A stretch of 64,000 nucleotides of DNA from contig CAWJNK010000004.1 of the NCBI GenBank assembly GCA_963844205.1, forward strand, positions 1 through 64,000. Direction: 5' to 3'. A model generated the notes under the pieces. The model was not told where the DNA came from. It saw only the letters and a program-made list of their open reading frames with translations, and made no database searches. This document shows, piece by piece, positions 49,605 to 58,768 of the stretch. This stretch comes from DASSUW01 sp963844205 (GTDB lineage: Bacteria > Actinomycetota > Thermoleophilia > Solirubrobacterales > Solirubrobacteraceae). Position 1 is the stretch's first letter. Every line of letters begins with the position of its first letter. The position numbers and the translations under genes are program-made.

Positions 49605-51572
49605 ATGCGCGTGACCCTGCCCGACGGCTCCGAGCGGGAGCTGGAGAACGGCGCCACCGGCGCCGACCTTGCCGCCTCGATCGGCGAGGGTCTCGCGCGC
49701 GCCGCGCTCGCCATCCGGGTGCTCGACGGGGCCGGACCCGATAAGCGGGACGGCAGCGCCTACGACGGGGGTCGCATCCGCGACCTGGCGGCGCCGCTGC
49801 ACGACGGCGAGCGGGTCGAGATCGTCACCGCCAAGAGCGACGACTGGGACTCGGTCCAGCTCGTCCGCCACGACACCGCGCACGTCCTTGCGGCGGCGGT
49901 GCTCGACCTCTACCCGGGCACCAAGATCTCGATCGGGCCGCCGATCGGCGAGGGCTTCTACTACGACTTCGAGTTCCCCGAGGGCGTGAGCATCTCCGAG
50001 CACGACTTCGAGGCGATCGAGGCCAAGATGCGCGAGCACGTCAAGGCCGACGAGCCGTTCGTGCGCGAGGACGTCCCGGTCGGCACCGCGCTCGAGCGGT
50101 TCGTGCGCGAGGGGCAGGACTACAAGGTCGAGCTGATCGAGGACCTGGTACGCGACCAAGCCGTGGAGACCGTCAGCCTCTACACCAACGACGGCTTCAC
50201 CGACCTCTGCCGCGGCCCGCACACGCCGTCCACCAAGCGCGTCAAGGCGTTCAAGCTGCTGTCGGTCGCGGGCGCGTACTGGCGCGGCGACGCCAACCGC
50301 CAGATGCTCACCCGCATCTACGGCACCGCCTTCCACTCCAAGGACGACCTCGAGCAGTACCTGCACCGGCTCGAGGAGGCCCGCGCGCGCGACCACCGGC
50401 GCCTCGGCCGCGAACTCGGCCTGTTCATGTTCAGCGAGCTGAGTCCCGGCGCGCCGTTCTGGCACCCGAACGGGATGGCGGTGCTCAACCAGCTGCAGAA
50501 CCTCTGGCGCAAGGAGAACGCCGATCGCGGCTACCGCGAGGTCAAGACGCCGATCCTCTACGACGTCTCGCTCTGGAAGCAGTCCGGCCACTGGGACGTG
50601 TACCGGGACAACATGTACTTCACCGAGGACCGCGAGGGGCGGCAGATGGGCCTCAAGCCCATGAACTGCCCCGCGCACGTCCAGCTGTTCAAGGACGCGC
50701 GGCACTCCTACCGCGATCTCCCGATCCGCTACTCGGAGGCCGGCCTCGTCCACCGCCACGAGCCGAGCGGCACCCTGCACGGGCTCCTGCGCGTCCGCCA
50801 CATCACGCAGGACGACGCCCACATCTTCTGCACCGAGGAGCAGGTCCCGGACGAGATCGGCCGCTGCCTCGACTTCGGGTTCGCGATCTACGACACGTTC
50901 GGGTTCGAGCCGCGGCTGGAGCTCTCCACCCGTCCCGAGAAGCGGGTCGGCAGCGACGACATGTGGGACCGGGCCGAGGCCGGGCTCGAGCGCGCGTTGG
51001 TCGACAAGGGCCTGGACTTCGACCTCAACCCCGGCGACGGCGCGTTCTACGGCCCGAAGATCGACCTCCACATGACCGACTCGATCGGGCGGCCGTGGCA
51101 GCTCGGGACGGTCCAGCTCGACTACTACATGCCCGAGCGGTTCGAGCTCACCTACACCGGGGCCGACAACGCCGAGCACCGGCCGGTGATGATCCACCGG
51201 GCCCTGATGGGCAGCTTCGAGCGCTTCACGGGGATCCTGATCGAGCACTACGCGGGTGAGTTCCCGCTCTGGCTCGCCCCGGTCCAGGCCGCGGTGCTGC
51301 CGCTCGCCGACCGCCATCTCGACTACGCGCGCGAGGTGCAGGCTGCGCTGATCGCGGCGGGGCTGCGGGCCGACGTCGACGACCGCACCGAATCGGTCGG
51401 CCGCAAGATCCGCGAGGCCGAGCTGCGCAAGGTGCCGTACATGCTCGTGGTCGGCGACCGCGAGGCCGAGCAGCGCGCGGTCGCCCTCCGACGCCACCGC
51501 GAGGGCGACCAGGGCACGGTGCCGCTCGACGAGGCGGTCGAGCGGCTGGTCGACGAGGCGGCGAGGCGCTGA
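49605..51572 (+). CDS. thrS: Threonyl-tRNA synthetase
   Basis: 655 residues. The TGS domain (VTLPDGSERELENGATGADL) is followed by the editing-type second domain with VRHDTAHVLAAAVLDLYPGT (HxxxH) and TDLCRGPHTPSTKRVKAFKL. The class II core has zinc ligands in GLKPMNCPAHVQLFKDARHS and YRDLPIRYSEAGLVHRHEPS, later HRALMGSFERFTGILIEHYA. C-terminal anticodon domain: GEFPLWLAPVQAAVLPLADR. Length and motifs complete. It lies ahead of the membrane hydrolase and infC on the same strand. Confidence 0.96.
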   Translation: MRVTLPDGSERELENGATGADLAASIGEGLARAALAIRVLDGAGPDKRDGSAYDGGRIRDLAAPLHDGERVEIVTAKSDDWDSVQLVRHDTAHVLAAAVLDLYPGTKISIGPPIGEGFYYDFEFPEGVSISEHDFEAIEAKMREHVKADEPFVREDVPVGTALERFVREGQDYKVELIEDLVRDQAVETVSLYTNDGFTDLCRGPHTPSTKRVKAFKLLSVAGAYWRGDANRQMLTRIYGTAFHSKDDLEQYLHRLEEARARDHRRLGRELGLFMFSELSPGAPFWHPNGMAVLNQLQNLWRKENADRGYREVKTPILYDVSLWKQSGHWDVYRDNMYFTEDREGRQMGLKPMNCPAHVQLFKDARHSYRDLPIRYSEAGLVHRHEPSGTLHGLLRVRHITQDDAHIFCTEEQVPDEIGRCLDFGFAIYDTFGFEPRLELSTRPEKRVGSDDMWDRAEAGLERALVDKGLDFDLNPGDGAFYGPKIDLHMTDSIGRPWQLGTVQLDYYMPERFELTYTGADNAEHRPVMIHRALMGSFERFTGILIEHYAGEFPLWLAPVQAAVLPLADRHLDYAREVQAALIAAGLRADVDDRTESVGRKIREAELRKVPYMLVVGDREAEQRAVALRRHREGDQGTVPLDEAVERLVDEAARR

Positions 51573-51574
51573 CC

Positions 51575-53059
51575 TTGGAGCGGCGGGACAGTGGCCTGCT
51601 GGTCGGGGCGCTCGGCCTTGCGCTGTCGTTCCGGCCGTCGCTGATGCGCCGCACCCGGCGTGACCAGGTGCTGGTCTCGGCGACTGCATTGGCGTTCGGC
51701 GCGATCGCCGGGACCTGGACCGAGGCGCTGGTCGCCCAGCTCGCGCGGCGCATGGGTGAGCGCGAGAACGCCGCCCGCGGTGCCGTGATCGGCGCGGGCG
51801 CCGTGGCGATCCTGGGCCAGCTCCCTGCCCATGGCAACTCGGCCGTCGCTCTGGGCGGGTCGATCGCGCGGGTGGCGGGGATCTCCGCGATCGTCGGCGT
51901 CGTCGCGCCGAAGCGGGTCGGCGGGGATCCGCTGCGCGACCCGCGCAAGCGGTTCGCGCTCTGGGCGGTGGGCGTGGGGAGCTACATCGGCTGGCAGCAG
52001 CTGATCAAGCGCACGAAGCCGCAGCGGGCGCGGATGACCGAGTGGCCGGACGCCGAGTACCTGCCGACGGTCTCGATCGGCCCCGACTCCCTGATCCCGG
52101 CCGAGACGCTCGACTTCGAGGCCAGCCGCTTCCTGGCCGGCGCCGAGAAGGGCCTGCCGATGGACCCGATCCGCGTGTTCGTCGGCGTGCACTCGGCGCC
52201 GACCGTCGAGGAGCGCGCCGAGCTGGCCGTCCGCGAGCTCGACCGCCTGGGGGCGTTCGAGCGCCGCCAGATCGTGGTCATCTCGGCGACGCTGCGCGGC
52301 TACGTGAACCCGATCATCCCCGACGCGGTCGAGCACTTCTCCCGCGGCGACTGCGCGTGCGTGGTGATCCAGTACTACGACCGGCGCACGATGCTCATGC
52401 CGGCCAAGGTGCCGATCGCGGCCCGCACGCACCGCGAGCTGCTGCGGCGGCTGGTACGCCACCGCGGCAAAGCCGAGGTCATGGTCTACGGCGAGTCGCT
52501 CGGCGCGTGGGCGAGCCAGAACGTGTTCCGGACGGGCGGCACGGCGGCGCTGGACGCGCTCGGCGTCTCGCGAGCGCTGTGGATCGGCACGCCCTACTTC
52601 TCGCTGCTGCGGCGCGACTTCGAGCGCGGGAAGCTCCCGATGGACGAGCGGGTTGCGACGGTGCGGGCGACCGACCTCGTCGAGGCCGACCCGGAGGACG
52701 CGAAGCGGCTGCGGTTCGTGTTCCTGCACCGGATGACCGACCCGGTGGTCCTGTTCCCGGGCCTCGAGCTGTTCTGGCGCCGGCCCGAGTGGATGCCGTC
52801 GAGCGAGTGGCGGCCCGGCATCACGTTCGTCCAGACGCTGATCGACCTCGTCAACGCGACGAACTGGACGTCGGCGCTGCCGCAGGCGCTGGCGCACGAC
52901 TACCGCATGGAGGGTCCGCTGGGAGTTCGCCTCGCGTTCGGCCATCACGACGTGCCGCGCGAGGAGGCGGCGCGGATCGCAGACGAGCTGATCGCGCAGG
53001 AAGTCACCAACGGAGCCCACTTGCGCGCCGCCCGTCGCCGCTATACTGCCCCGCGTTGA
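51575..53059 (+). CDS. Membrane-anchored alpha/beta-hydrolase (PF10081-like)
   Basis: 494 residues, TTG start two bases after thrS. N-terminal hydrophobic region (residues 1-135, several helices). Then the hydrolase domain: MDPIRVFVGVHSAPTVEERA, ELAVRELDRLGAFERRQIVV, CACVVIQYYDRRTMLM, and the nucleophile elbow EVMVYGESLGAWASQNVF (Ser). LFLHRM-like RFVFLHRMTDPVVLFPGLEL and FGHHDVPREE may hold the Asp/His. The actinobacterial family is uncharacterised. The close spacing to thrS suggests co-transcription. Confidence 0.78.
   Translation: MERRDSGLLVGALGLALSFRPSLMRRTRRDQVLVSATALAFGAIAGTWTEALVAQLARRMGERENAARGAVIGAGAVAILGQLPAHGNSAVALGGSIARVAGISAIVGVVAPKRVGGDPLRDPRKRFALWAVGVGSYIGWQQLIKRTKPQRARMTEWPDAEYLPTVSIGPDSLIPAETLDFEASRFLAGAEKGLPMDPIRVFVGVHSAPTVEERAELAVRELDRLGAFERRQIVVISATLRGYVNPIIPDAVEHFSRGDCACVVIQYYDRRTMLMPAKVPIAARTHRELLRRLVRHRGKAEVMVYGESLGAWASQNVFRTGGTAALDALGVSRALWIGTPYFSLLRRDFERGKLPMDERVATVRATDLVEADPEDAKRLRFVFLHRMTDPVVLFPGLELFWRRPEWMPSSEWRPGITFVQTLIDLVNATNWTSALPQALAHDYRMEGPLGVRLAFGHHDVPREEAARIADELIAQEVTNGAHLRAARRRYTAPR
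53042..53047 (+). promoter_or_regulatory. Putative -10 box of infC
   Basis: TATACT in a GC-rich stretch 67 bases upstream of the infC GTG. A weak -35 (TTGCGC at 53021-53026) is only 15 bases away, so the promoter is tentative. It lies at the end of the preceding gene. The usual infC leader attenuator was not recognised. Confidence 0.3.
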
Positions 53060-53113
53060 CCAAGCGTTCCGACTCAGCGCCGCGCACTTCTTGACGCGAC
53101 GCCATCAAGCCTA

Positions 53114-53680
53114 GTGCCGGTCCCGAGACGTTTCGACCGGCAGCCGCCTGAGCGCGACCCCACCCGGATCAACGAGCGCATCCGCGTTCCCGAGGTCCGG
53201 CTCATCGACGAGAACGGCCAGCAGGTGGGGATCATGCGCACCCAGGACGCCCTGCGCATGGCGCAGGACCGCGACCTCGACCTCGTCGAGGTGGCGCCCG
53301 ACGCCAAGCCGCCGGTGACCCGGATCCTGGACTACTCGAAGTACAAGTACGAGCAGGTCCAGAAGCAGAAGGCCGCCCGCAAGCACCAGCAGCAGATCAA
53401 CGTCCGTGAGATCAAGTTCCGGCCGAAGATCGCCCAGCACGACTACGACACCAAGAAGGGCCACGTCGAGCGGTTCCTGCGCGGGCGCGACAAGGTCAAG
53501 GTCACGATCATGTTCCGCGGCCGCGAGATGGCCCATCCGGAGCGGGGCGAGATGATCCTCAACCGCCTCGCGGAGGATCTCGGCGACCTCGCCGTCATCG
53601 AGCAGCGGCCCCAGCAGGACGGGCGCAACATGACGATGATGCTCGGCCCGGCGAAGACCGCCCCCGAGAAGTCCGCCTAG
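53114..53680 (+). CDS. infC: Translation initiation factor IF-3
   Basis: 188 residues from GTG 53114. RINERIRVPEVRLIDENGQQ, VGIMRTQDALRMAQDRDLDL, VEVAPDAKPPVTRILDYSKY, then the linker KYEQVQKQKAARKHQQQINV and the C-domain EIKFRPKIAQHDYDTKKGHV, TIMFRGREMAHPERG. Binds the 30S subunit and checks start-codon pairing. In most bacteria infC is followed by rpmI and rplT; here an epoxide hydrolase follows instead. Confidence 0.96.
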   Translation: MPVPRRFDRQPPERDPTRINERIRVPEVRLIDENGQQVGIMRTQDALRMAQDRDLDLVEVAPDAKPPVTRILDYSKYKYEQVQKQKAARKHQQQINVREIKFRPKIAQHDYDTKKGHVERFLRGRDKVKVTIMFRGREMAHPERGEMILNRLAEDLGDLAVIEQRPQQDGRNMTMMLGPAKTAPEKSA

Positions 53681-53685
53681 CCTGC

Positions 53686-54762
53686 GTGCGCGTCGAGCCG
53701 TTCAGGGTCCACATCCCTGAGCGCACGCTCTCGGACCTGCGCGAGCGGATCCGCGCCACGCGCTGGCCTCCCGCGTCGCCCGAGCCGGGGTGGGCGCAGG
53801 GGACCGAGCTCGAGTACCTGCGCGGGCTGCTCGGCTACTGGGCCGACGGGTTCGACTGGCGCGCCCAGGAGGCGCGGCTGAACGAGTACGAGCACTTCAT
53901 GGCCGACGGGATCCACTTCGTGCACGTGCGGCGCGGCGGGATCCCGCTCATCCTGACCCACGGCTGGCCGAGCACGTTCGTCGAGCACCTCCAGCTCGTC
54001 CCGCACCTGCCCGACTTCGACCTCGTGATCCCGTCGCTGCCCGGCTACGGGTTCTCCGAGCGCCCGGGCCGCACCACGATGCCCGACACCGCCCGGCGGT
54101 GGCACCGGCTCATGCAGGGCCTCGGCTACGAGCGCTACGGCGCGCAGGGCGGGGACTTCGGCGCGGCCGTCACGGCGTACATGGCGCTCGACGAGCCGGA
54201 GCCGCTGATCGGGATCCACCTGCACCAGATCGACACGCCGCCGCACGTCGACGCCCCGGCGACCGACGCCGAGCGCGAGTACCTGGAGGCGGTGGCTGAC
54301 TGGGACGCCGTCGAGCGCGGCTACAGCTCGATCCAGTCGACGAAACCGCAGACCGTTGCCTACGGCCTCAACGACTCGCCCGCGGGCCTCGCCGCCTACG
54401 TCGTCGAGAAGTGGCGCTCCTGGAGCCACGACCTCACGCGCATCGACCGCGACGTCCTGCTCACGAACCTGACGATCTTCTGGGCCACCGAGACGATCGC
54501 CACCTCGATGCGCGACTACTACGACGAGCGGTGGTACACCCGCGCGATCGGGCCGGACGACCGCATCACGGTCCCGACCGCGGTCGCGCTGTTCGCGAAC
54601 GAGCTCGTCTCCGAGGGCACGCCGCCGCGCGAGTGGGCCGAGCGGCTGTTCGACGTCGTCCGCTGGACCCCGATGCCGCGCGGCGGCCACTTCGCGCCGG
54701 CCGAGGAGCCCGAGCTCCTCGCCCGCGACATCGCCGAGTTCTTCGGCGAGCTCGTCGTATAG
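53686..54762 (+). CDS. Epoxide hydrolase (EHN-domain alpha/beta-hydrolase)
   Basis: 358 residues, GTG start 5 bases after infC. The N-terminal epoxide-hydrolase domain (EPFRVHIPERTLSDLRERIR, WAQGTELEYLRGLLGYWADG) precedes the hydrolase fold: PLILTHGWPSTFVEHLQL (HGWP oxyanion), nucleophile Asp in YGAQGGDFGAAVTAYMAL, and the last His in TPMPRGGHFAPAEEPELLA. Similar to mammalian microsomal-type enzymes that open epoxides to diols. Confidence 0.88.
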   Translation: MRVEPFRVHIPERTLSDLRERIRATRWPPASPEPGWAQGTELEYLRGLLGYWADGFDWRAQEARLNEYEHFMADGIHFVHVRRGGIPLILTHGWPSTFVEHLQLVPHLPDFDLVIPSLPGYGFSERPGRTTMPDTARRWHRLMQGLGYERYGAQGGDFGAAVTAYMALDEPEPLIGIHLHQIDTPPHVDAPATDAEREYLEAVADWDAVERGYSSIQSTKPQTVAYGLNDSPAGLAAYVVEKWRSWSHDLTRIDRDVLLTNLTIFWATETIATSMRDYYDERWYTRAIGPDDRITVPTAVALFANELVSEGTPPREWAERLFDVVRWTPMPRGGHFAPAEEPELLARDIAEFFGELVV

Positions 54763-54795
54763 GCCGTGTATATGCGGCGCGTCTAGCGTCGCGCC

Positions 54796-55311
54796 ATGAA
54801 GACCACCGCCACGCTCGCCACGTTGCTGCTCTTGGCCCTCGCCCCGTCGGCGGCCGCAGCCGGGCCGGAGAAGGGGATCTTCCCGTTCGAGGGCACGATC
54901 GAGGACTGGGTCGAGTGCCCTGACCAGGGCTTCAACATCCGCCTCGAGTTTTTCGGCGTCGACAGGGCCAAGCAGTGGCGTGACGGTGACGGGAACGTCA
55001 CGCTGCTCAAGCTCCACAGCTACGGGTCCGGCACGCTCGTGAACCAGGCCGACCCGTCCAAGACCCTGACGGGCTCAGGCCCCACGAACATCACCGTCGA
55101 CTACCTGGCCGAGACATTCACGGTCTCCGGGACGGCGTTGCACAACAACATCCCCGGTGAGGGCCGGACGGCCCACGAGTCCGGCACCATCACCCACCCG
55201 ATCGAGGCCGTCGACCGCCAGACCGGAGCGTTTGAGATCGACTTCGACGTGGTGCTGCGCTCCGGCGGGAAACACCCGGAGTTTGTGGACTGGTGCTCGA
55301 TGGTCGACTAG
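54796..55311 (+). CDS. Secreted protein of unknown function
   Basis: 171 residues. Signal peptide MKTTATLATLLLLALAPSAA, cleavage near AAA. The mature part is beta-rich with two Cys (WVECPDQGFN and VDWCSM) that may form a disulfide. No domain recognised. Its stop overlaps the end of the SARP gene on the other strand by four bases. Confidence 0.7.
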   Translation: MKTTATLATLLLLALAPSAAAAGPEKGIFPFEGTIEDWVECPDQGFNIRLEFFGVDRAKQWRDGDGNVTLLKLHSYGSGTLVNQADPSKTLTGSGPTNITVDYLAETFTVSGTALHNNIPGEGRTAHESGTITHPIEAVDRQTGAFEIDFDVVLRSGGKHPEFVDWCSMVD

Positions 55312-57875
55312 CACGCTTCGTGGATCTGCTGCGACTCCGGGAGCGTGAAGCCCCAGCGTCGCGACAGGGCGAGTGCCTCGTCGAGCGGCGGGCCGGCGCG
55401 GTCGGCGTCGCCGAGCAGCGCGTAGGCGCGCCCGAGGCAGGCGAACGCCGCCGCGAGCCCGCGTGGGTCCTCGCGGCGGCGGAAGTCCGCGAGCGCCTCG
55501 CCCGCGACCGCGAGCGCCTCCTCGGCTCGTCCCTGGGTCAGCCGGACGCGCGCCAGGTCGACGAGCGTGAACCCGGCATCGAGCGGCGCCCGGAAGCGCC
55601 GGAAGCCGTCACGTGCGCGCTCGAGCAGGTCGCCCGCGCCGTCCAGGTCCCCCGCGCGGTGGAGCAGATCGCCCATGAGCTGGTCGGAGAACGCCACTCC
55701 CTCCTCGGACTCGACTGACTCGGCGAGCGCGCGACACCGGTCGAGTGCGGCGCGTGCCTCGGCGAGCCGCCCAGCGTCGATCAGCGCTTGCGCACGCCAG
55801 GCGAGCGCGTAGACGAGCTGGTCCTCCTCGCCGGCCGCCTCGCACGCGGCGAGCGCCTCGTCGGCGCGCTCGAGCGCGTCCGGCGCGCCGGCGGCGTGGG
55901 CGAGCATGGCCAGCCCGACCCGGGCGCGCGGCAACAGCGCGTCGGAAGGATCCGCGTGCGCGATCGTCCGCTCGAGCAGCTCGCGGCCGTCCTTGACGAA
56001 GCCCGCGCGGAACCAGTACATGCCGAGCAGGGCCGCGAGCCGGAACGCCCGCTCGGCGTCGCCGCACGCGAGCGACCAGTGCAGCGCCGCCAGGAAGTTG
56101 TCGTGCTCGCGCCTGCCCCGCGGCAGCCAGGCCGCAAGCCCAGCGCCGACCATGTTCGGGGCGAGCTCGGCGGCGAACGCGAGGTAGTGGTCGCGGTGCC
56201 GCCGTGCCGTCGCCGCCGCCTCGTCCGCCTCCGCCAGGCGCTCCCGCGAGAACGCGCGCACGGTCATCAGCAGGCGGTAGCGGGTCGCGTCCGGCGCGGG
56301 CTCGGCGACGAGCAGCGAGGCGTCGGCGAGCCGGGTCAGCGCCGGCAGCACGTCGGCGACGCCCGCCACGGTCCGCGCGGCGGCCGCGTCGAAGCCGCCG
56401 GGGAACACCGACAGCCGCCGGAGGACCACGCGCTCGTCGCCCGACAGCAGCTCGAAGCTCCACGCGATCGCCGCCTCGAGCGTGCGCTGCCGGGCTGGCG
56501 CCGCCCGCGGGCCGTCGGCGAGCAGCGACAGCCGCTCGCGCAGCTCGTGGGCGAGCTCGGCGGGGGAGACCCACGGCAGCTTGCCGGCGGCCAGCTCGAT
56601 CGCCAGCGGCAGGCCGTCGAGCCGCTCGACCAGCTCTGCTACGGCCTCGGTCTCAGGGACGCGAGCGCGATCGACGAACAGGCGGATCGCGTCCGGCACC
56701 GCCAGGCCCCCGAGCCGATGGACCGCCTCCCCGGACACCCGCAGCGGCTCACGGCTGGTGGCAAGGATCCGCGCGTCGCGCGCGAGCAGCCCCTCGGCGA
56801 GCCGAGCCGCGTCGGATGCCACGTGCTCGCAGTTGTCGAGCAGCAGCAAGGCCGGCGCCTCGCCGAGGCGGGCGGCGACCAGGTCGGTGGCCGTCCGGCC
56901 CGGGACCTGCGGGACCGCGAGCGCGGAAGCGACCGCTGCGGCCACGCGACCCGGGCCTATCGGGCTGAGATCGATCCACCACGGCCGCAGGCCGACGCGC
57001 GCCGCCACCTCGACCGCCAGCCGGGTCTTGCCGGCGCCCGCCGGCCCGACGACCGTCACCACCCGGCCGGGCGTCAGCGCGCGCCGCACGTCATCGACGT
57101 CGGCGTCGCGGCCGAGGAAGCTCGTGCCATAGGACGGGAGGGCAGCGGGAGCGGGGCCGTCGAGCGCGGCGTCCTGGAGCAGGATCATCCGCTCGAGCGC
57201 ACGCAGCTGCGGTCCCGGAGCGAGGCCGAGCTCGGCCAGCGCGCGCTGCGCCGCGCGATACGCGGCGAGCGCCTCCGCCTGCCGCCCGCAGCGGTAGAGC
57301 GCGACCATGAGTTGGCCCCGGGCGCGCTCGCGCAGCGGCTCCGCAGCCGCCGCGGCGCGTAGGTCCGGGAGCAGCTCGGCGTGGCGCCCCTGAGCCAGCC
57401 GCCGCTCCACCAGCTCCTCCCGCGCCGCGGCGAGCAGCTCTTGCAGGCGGTCCCGCTCGACGCCGGCGCGATAGTCGTTCGGCAGCTCAGGCAGCGGCGG
57501 GCCGCGGACGAGCGCCAGCGCCTCGGCGAGCAGCGCCTCGGCCGCGGCCGGGTCGAGCTCGGCGCGGCCCGCGGCCACGAGCCCCGCCAGGCGGTCGGCG
57601 TCGGCCTCGCCGCAGAGCTCGTAGCCCTCGCGGTGCGTCCGAAGCTCCGCGATCCCGAGCGCCCGCAGCCGGGACACGTAGGTCCGCACGACCTGCACCG
57701 CGTTCGCCGGCGCCTCGGCCGGCCACAGGACCTCGACGATCCGATCGGTGGTGACGACCTCGCTGCGGTGCAGGAGCAGCAGCGCGAACAGCGTCCGTTG
57801 CTGGGGGCTGCCCAGGCCGACTTCGTGGCCGTCGTGCCACGCCGCGGCCGGGCCGAGCAGCCCGAAGCGCGTCAC
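55308..57875 (-). CDS. AfsR/SARP-family transcriptional regulator
   Basis: 855 residues from a GTG at 57875 that overlaps the upstream lactonase stop. N-terminal winged helix (FGLLGPAAAWHDGHEVGLGS, PQQRTLFALLLLHRSEVV), the BTAD domain to about residue 240 (EELVERRLAQGRHAELLPDL, RCGRQAEALAAYRAAQRALA), then an NB-ARC ATPase (VVTVVGPAGAGKTRLAVEVA, APALLLLDNCEHVASD) and a TPR tail. SARPs activate secondary-metabolite genes. Translational coupling to the lactonase gene makes it the last gene of the Ebo-containing run. Confidence 0.9.
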   Translation of the reverse strand: MTRFGLLGPAAAWHDGHEVGLGSPQQRTLFALLLLHRSEVVTTDRIVEVLWPAEAPANAVQVVRTYVSRLRALGIAELRTHREGYELCGEADADRLAGLVAAGRAELDPAAAEALLAEALALVRGPPLPELPNDYRAGVERDRLQELLAAAREELVERRLAQGRHAELLPDLRAAAAAEPLRERARGQLMVALYRCGRQAEALAAYRAAQRALAELGLAPGPQLRALERMILLQDAALDGPAPAALPSYGTSFLGRDADVDDVRRALTPGRVVTVVGPAGAGKTRLAVEVAARVGLRPWWIDLSPIGPGRVAAAVASALAVPQVPGRTATDLVAARLGEAPALLLLDNCEHVASDAARLAEGLLARDARILATSREPLRVSGEAVHRLGGLAVPDAIRLFVDRARVPETEAVAELVERLDGLPLAIELAAGKLPWVSPAELAHELRERLSLLADGPRAAPARQRTLEAAIAWSFELLSGDERVVLRRLSVFPGGFDAAAARTVAGVADVLPALTRLADASLLVAEPAPDATRYRLLMTVRAFSRERLAEADEAAATARRHRDHYLAFAAELAPNMVGAGLAAWLPRGRREHDNFLAALHWSLACGDAERAFRLAALLGMYWFRAGFVKDGRELLERTIAHADPSDALLPRARVGLAMLAHAAGAPDALERADEALAACEAAGEEDQLVYALAWRAQALIDAGRLAEARAALDRCRALAESVESEEGVAFSDQLMGDLLHRAGDLDGAGDLLERARDGFRRFRAPLDAGFTLVDLARVRLTQGRAEEALAVAGEALADFRRREDPRGLAAAFACLGRAYALLGDADRAGPPLDEALALSRRWGFTLPESQQIHEAC

Positions 57876-58759
57876 GGCAGCCCCGCGTGGGGGACATCGA
57901 CCGTCGTGGTGAGGAGCACGGCCTCCTGCGCCGCTTGCCGCGCCTGCTCGTCGAAGTCGGGAGCGCAACACATCAGCAGCGTCCGTCCGTCGTCGCCGCC
58001 GAGCATGCAGGCGAACACGTCCTGTCCCTCGGGCGCCGCGATCTCGTCGACGATCTCGCCGCCTGGCGCGAGCCGGACGCAGCGGGCGCCGACCTCGTCG
58101 GCCGACCAGATGTGGCCCTCGGCGTCGAGCGCGCAGCCGTCCGGGCCGAACCGCAGCTCGCTGAGCGTCTGTTCGAACGTTGTGAACTCGGGCGTGCGGG
58201 CGACCTGAGCCCAGACGCGGCGGTCGGTCAGCGAGCCGTCCGGTTCGATGGCGAATGCGGTGTACCGGGCGCCCGCGGTCTCGCCGACGATCAACGTGCG
58301 CCCGTCCGGAGTGATCACCGAGCCGTTGGGGAACAGCATGTCCTGCGCGGCGACCGACGCCGTGCCGTCGGGATCGATCCGCAGCAGGTTGGCGGGCTTG
58401 GGGTCCGCGTAGCCCGCGAGGTCGAACCCGAACTCGCCGGCGTAGGCGCGGCCGTCCGCGTCGACGACCATGTCGTTGAGGTTGCCGCCGCAGAGCTCGC
58501 TGACGTCGGCGTGCACGCTCACGCCGCCGTCCGGCCCCAGCCGCAGGATCCGGTGGTCGACCATCGACACCACGAGCAGCGAGCCGTCCGGCATCCAGCC
58601 GAGGCCCGACGGCCTCCCCGCGACCGTGAGCACATGCTCCTCGCGGCCGTCGGAATCCACGGCGATCACGCGGTGGCGGAAGAAGTCGGAGACCCACCAG
58701 CGGCCGTCGCGCCAGCGCGGGCCCTCGAAGAACGAGCCGCCCTCGAGCAGCGTCTCCAT
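57872..58759 (-). CDS. SMP-30/gluconolactonase-like protein
   Basis: 295 residues. A six-bladed propeller with EGGSFFEGPRWRDGRWWVSD (metal Glu), LNDMVVDADGRAYAGEFGFD (metal Asn), PNGSVITPDGRTLIVGETAG (metal Asn), DGCALDAEGHIWSADEVGAR (metal Asp). The metal-ligand set of SMP-30 lactonases is complete. It may open a lactone in the metabolite pathway. Nine bases after fni; overlaps the SARP start by four bases. Confidence 0.85.
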   Translation of the reverse strand: METLLEGGSFFEGPRWRDGRWWVSDFFRHRVIAVDSDGREEHVLTVAGRPSGLGWMPDGSLLVVSMVDHRILRLGPDGGVSVHADVSELCGGNLNDMVVDADGRAYAGEFGFDLAGYADPKPANLLRIDPDGTASVAAQDMLFPNGSVITPDGRTLIVGETAGARYTAFAIEPDGSLTDRRVWAQVARTPEFTTFEQTLSELRFGPDGCALDAEGHIWSADEVGARCVRLAPGGEIVDEIAAPEGQDVFACMLGGDDGRTLLMCCAPDFDEQARQAAQEAVLLTTTVDVPHAGLP

Positions 58760-58768
58760 CGGCGCAGC

